Shown here: one piece after another, positions 7,433-8,997 of the stretch | Numbering within the stretch: position 1 is the stretch's first letter | Layout: each line of letters begins with the position of its first letter | NCBI GenBank assembly: GCA_036524005.1 | Contig: DATDDB010000045.1 | Location: 1-8,997 of the forward strand | Direction of reading: 5' to 3' | Length of the DNA: 8,997 bases | Source of the DNA: DATDDB01 sp036524005 | Lineage (GTDB): Bacteria > Pseudomonadota > Gammaproteobacteria > Burkholderiales > Gallionellaceae | Notes under the pieces: generated by a model | The model's database searches: none | Told to the model about the DNA's origin: nothing | The model's input: only the letters and a program-made list of their open reading frames with translations | Program-made: the position numbers and the translations under genes

Positions 7433-8768
7433 GGGAGCCGGTCTGGCGCCCGCAACTGCGGGCATGCATGACAACCTGCTGGAGCAGTTTGCCGGGCGCC
7501 TGCAAAGCATCCTGGCGGAGGCTGCCGCCAAAAACGAGAATGTCGCGCTGATGATGGTGCATGCGGCGGCCATAGACCGCACCGATGCCCGCGAGGGATA
7601 CCGGGCGGGCAACTCCCTGTCGGAAAAGATCGCTGCCATCCTGCGCACGAAAGTGCTGCGCAAGCGTGACGAAATCGAAATACTGGCGCGTGATGAATAC
7701 ATCTGCACCCTGCCCGGCGTACCCTCGCCCGAGATTGCCATGCTGGCCGCGCAGCGAGTGATGGCGTTTCTGGGTGCAGCACCCCTTGAACTGCGCCAGG
7801 CCACCGAGTATGCCGATGCCGCCGTCGGCATTGCCATGTTCCCGGAGCACGGGCAGGACGCTGCCGCGCTCCTGCAACACGCCAAGCATGCCCTGCTCGC
7901 CGCGCGCGGGCGCAGCGACAGGATCTGCATCTACGAAAACCCCGTGGGCGGTCTTGCAGACCAGTCGCAGTACGTCGCGCGCATGGCAGACGCGATCGAG
8001 CACAACAGCCTGACGCTGCACTACATGCCGCAGGTTTCCCTGCGCACCGGAAAAATAACGGGCGCCGAAGCGCTGCTGCGCTGGACCGATGATGCACTGG
8101 GCCAGGTGGCGCCGCATGAGGCGGTGCAAGCGGCGGAATCCAGCGGGCTGATGGACCGGCTGAGCCAGTGGGTCATCACTAGCGCCGTGCAGCAGTGCGC
8201 ACAATTCCTCGAGATTGACCCGGATTTCAAGGTCAGCATCAACCTCTCCCCTTCCAACCTGCACGAGCCGGACCTCCCGCTTTATATCGACCGCGCGCTG
8301 CGCACCTGGGGAGTGGACGGCAGCAACGTCTCCATCGAAATCACCGAATCGGCGATGATCACCAACCAGGCCGCCGCCAATGAAATATTGCGCGAACTCA
8401 AGTCATACGGCCTGCGGCTGTCGGTTGACGACTTCGGCACCGGCTATTCCTCCATGTATTACCTGGCCAACATGCCGCTGGATGAACTGAAGATCGACCA
8501 GTCGTTTGTGCGCAGCATGCTGGAGGCGCCGAACAGCGCCAAGATCGTGCGCTCGCTGATCGAACTCGCGCACAACCTCGAGCTGACCGTGGTAGCCGAA
8601 GGCGTGGAAAAGGAAGAAATCCAGGCTGCCCTCGCCCACCTCGGCTGCGACCACGCCCAGGGCTACCATATCGGCGCAGCCATGCCCGCTACGGAGCTGG
8701 TGACGCGCCTCAAGCAGCAGGCGCAGAAAAATAACCTGCCGCCTCCGCAAAACGCGGCGCGGACATGA
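7416..8768 (+). CDS. Cyclic-di-GMP phosphodiesterase with degenerate GGDEF and intact EAL domain
   Basis: A 450-residue cytoplasmic protein with no membrane span and no recognised sensor domain. A GGDEF-like fold (about 20-175) has ARDEY (91-95) where GGDEF should be, so diguanylate cyclase activity is not expected. The EAL domain (about 183-435) keeps every signature I can check: EALLRW (218-223), Asn276 in SINLSPS, Glu308 in EITES, Asp338/Asp339 in VDDFGTGYSS, Lys359 in LKID, Glu395 in AEGVE and Gln415 in AQGY. It should therefore hydrolyse c-di-GMP to pGpG. Three in-frame starts exist: TTG 7407, ATG 7416 and ATG 7464. None has a clear Shine-Dalgarno, and 7416 is chosen as the first ATG, overlapping the upstream gene by 17 bases. 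The overlap implies coupled translation with the degenerate HD-GYP protein. Confidence 0.93.
   Translation: MNSSSEGAGLAPATAGMHDNLLEQFAGRLQSILAEAAAKNENVALMMVHAAAIDRTDAREGYRAGNSLSEKIAAILRTKVLRKRDEIEILARDEYICTLPGVPSPEIAMLAAQRVMAFLGAAPLELRQATEYADAAVGIAMFPEHGQDAAALLQHAKHALLAARGRSDRICIYENPVGGLADQSQYVARMADAIEHNSLTLHYMPQVSLRTGKITGAEALLRWTDDALGQVAPHEAVQAAESSGLMDRLSQWVITSAVQQCAQFLEIDPDFKVSINLSPSNLHEPDLPLYIDRALRTWGVDGSNVSIEITESAMITNQAAANEILRELKSYGLRLSVDDFGTGYSSMYYLANMPLDELKIDQSFVRSMLEAPNSAKIVRSLIELAHNLELTVVAEGVEKEEIQAALAHLGCDHAQGYHIGAAMPATELVTRLKQQAQKNNLPPPQNAART
7448..7463 (+). other. Perfect inverted repeat directly before the alternative ATG at 7464
   Basis: GCCCGCA and TGCGGGC are separated by two bases and abut the in-frame ATG at 7464. 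As RNA it would form a tight GC-rich hairpin with a four-base loop. It lies within the coding region if translation starts at 7416, and in the leader if it starts at 7464. A functional role is unproven. Confidence 0.4.
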
Positions 8769-8867
8769 GCGCAAAGCTGTCGAGCCGGGATTGAAGTAAA
8801 ATCGGTCCGCTTTTCGCACGCAAACAGAAATATGCGGGATGACTGAACCGTCCCAGGAGCGGACATT
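8769..8867. other. Intergenic region after the EAL gene
   Basis: No stable terminator hairpin was found. TAAAAT (8797-8802) could be a -10 box for the last gene, but no matching -35 is evident. GTCCGCT (8805-8811) can pair with AGCGGAC (8858-8864) just ahead of the AGGAGG, or, as GTCCGC, with GCGGAC at 8759-8764. These alternative short pairings may be coincidence. Confidence 0.3.
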
Positions 8868-8889
8868 AGGAGGATGTTTCAATCTATGA
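8839..8889 (+). CDS. Possible 16-residue upstream reading frame
   Basis: ATG at 8839 opens a short frame, MTEPSQERTLGGCFNL, whose TGA overlaps the ATG at 8886 in an ATGA arrangement. It spans the AGGAGG of the next gene. Such an overlap is how coupled leader peptides look, but the frame has no good ribosome site of its own and may be chance. Confidence 0.2.
   Translation: MTEPSQERTLGGCFNL
8868..8873 (+). promoter_or_regulatory. Consensus Shine-Dalgarno AGGAGG of the last gene
   Basis: A perfect AGGAGG touches the ATG at 8874 (no spacer) and lies 12 bases before the in-frame ATG at 8886. Only the second spacing is workable, which decides the start of the last gene. It is the strongest ribosome site in the window. 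Confidence 0.65.
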
Positions 8890-8997
8890 CAGCCCTAGGG
8901 GTCATATTTATTTGTGCTGGCTTTATATGCTGGTTTATTGGCGCTAGCGAAGTTACAAAACGAACGTTCAAGCGACTCGGGATCAAGCGTGACTGGG
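8886..8997 (+). CDS. Unrecognised membrane protein (partial, C-terminus off window)
   Basis: The frame is open from 8886 to the right edge (37 codons visible) and starts MTALGVIFICAGFICWFIGA, one hydrophobic segment at about residues 3-20. A basic stretch follows with VTKRTFKRLGIKRDW. No family is recognised from so little sequence. The start at 8886 is preferred over the in-frame ATG at 8874 because of spacing from AGGAGG. Codon use is AT-richer (ATA, TTT, ATT, GCT) than in the upstream genes, which could mark a small membrane protein or more recently acquired DNA. It begins 117 bases after the EAL gene and need not share its transcript. Confidence 0.6.
   Translation, partial: MTALGVIFICAGFICWFIGASEVTKRTFKRLGIKRDW

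Noticed and set aside
8759..8866. Direct repeat GCGGACAT spaced by 100 bases as a possible attachment site
   Set aside because: Eight bases can recur by chance, and no integrase, tRNA end or inserted gene lies between the copies.

Overview
This window looks like an ordinary chromosomal region of a GC-rich betaproteobacterium. The style of the sdhCDAB, mdh and acs proteins suggests the Nitrosomonadales/Gallionellaceae area. That placement is a recollection-based inference, not something I could search.

Layout. Bases 1-2035 read on the minus strand and hold the start of a succinate dehydrogenase operon in the order sdhC, sdhD, sdhA, with sdhA running off the left edge. Between sdhD and sdhA sits a 157-bp element with long terminal inverted arms, each made of three 8-bp units, ending only five bases before the sdhA start codon. 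A 107-bp gap (2036-2142) separates sdhC from a divergent plus-strand group: mdh (malate dehydrogenase), acs (acetyl-CoA synthetase), a 62-residue single-span membrane protein and a PhyH-type Fe(II)/2-oxoglutarate dioxygenase. Gaps in this group are 10, 8 and 3 bases, and two Shine-Dalgarno sites overlap the preceding stop codon, so it is very probably one operon. Acetate activation, malate oxidation and succinate oxidation are thus organised around one divergent control region; the roles of the small protein and the dioxygenase are unknown.

After a 229-bp AT-richer gap comes a two-gene cyclic-di-GMP module (6224-8768). The first gene encodes a DUF3391/HD-GYP protein whose HD metal ligands are substituted although the GYP segment is kept. 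The second overlaps it by 17 bases and encodes a protein with a ruined GGDEF domain and an apparently intact EAL phosphodiesterase domain. The simplest reading is a degenerate HD-GYP sensor or partner protein co-produced with a c-di-GMP-degrading EAL enzyme. The window closes with the start of an AT-richer gene for an unrecognised membrane protein behind a perfect AGGAGG.

I see no tRNA, rRNA, CRISPR array, transposase gene, prophage gene or classical defence system. The points most worth a second look are the inverted-repeat element inside the sdh operon, the degenerate HD-GYP with its overlapping GGDEF-EAL partner, and the small membrane protein/dioxygenase pair behind acs.
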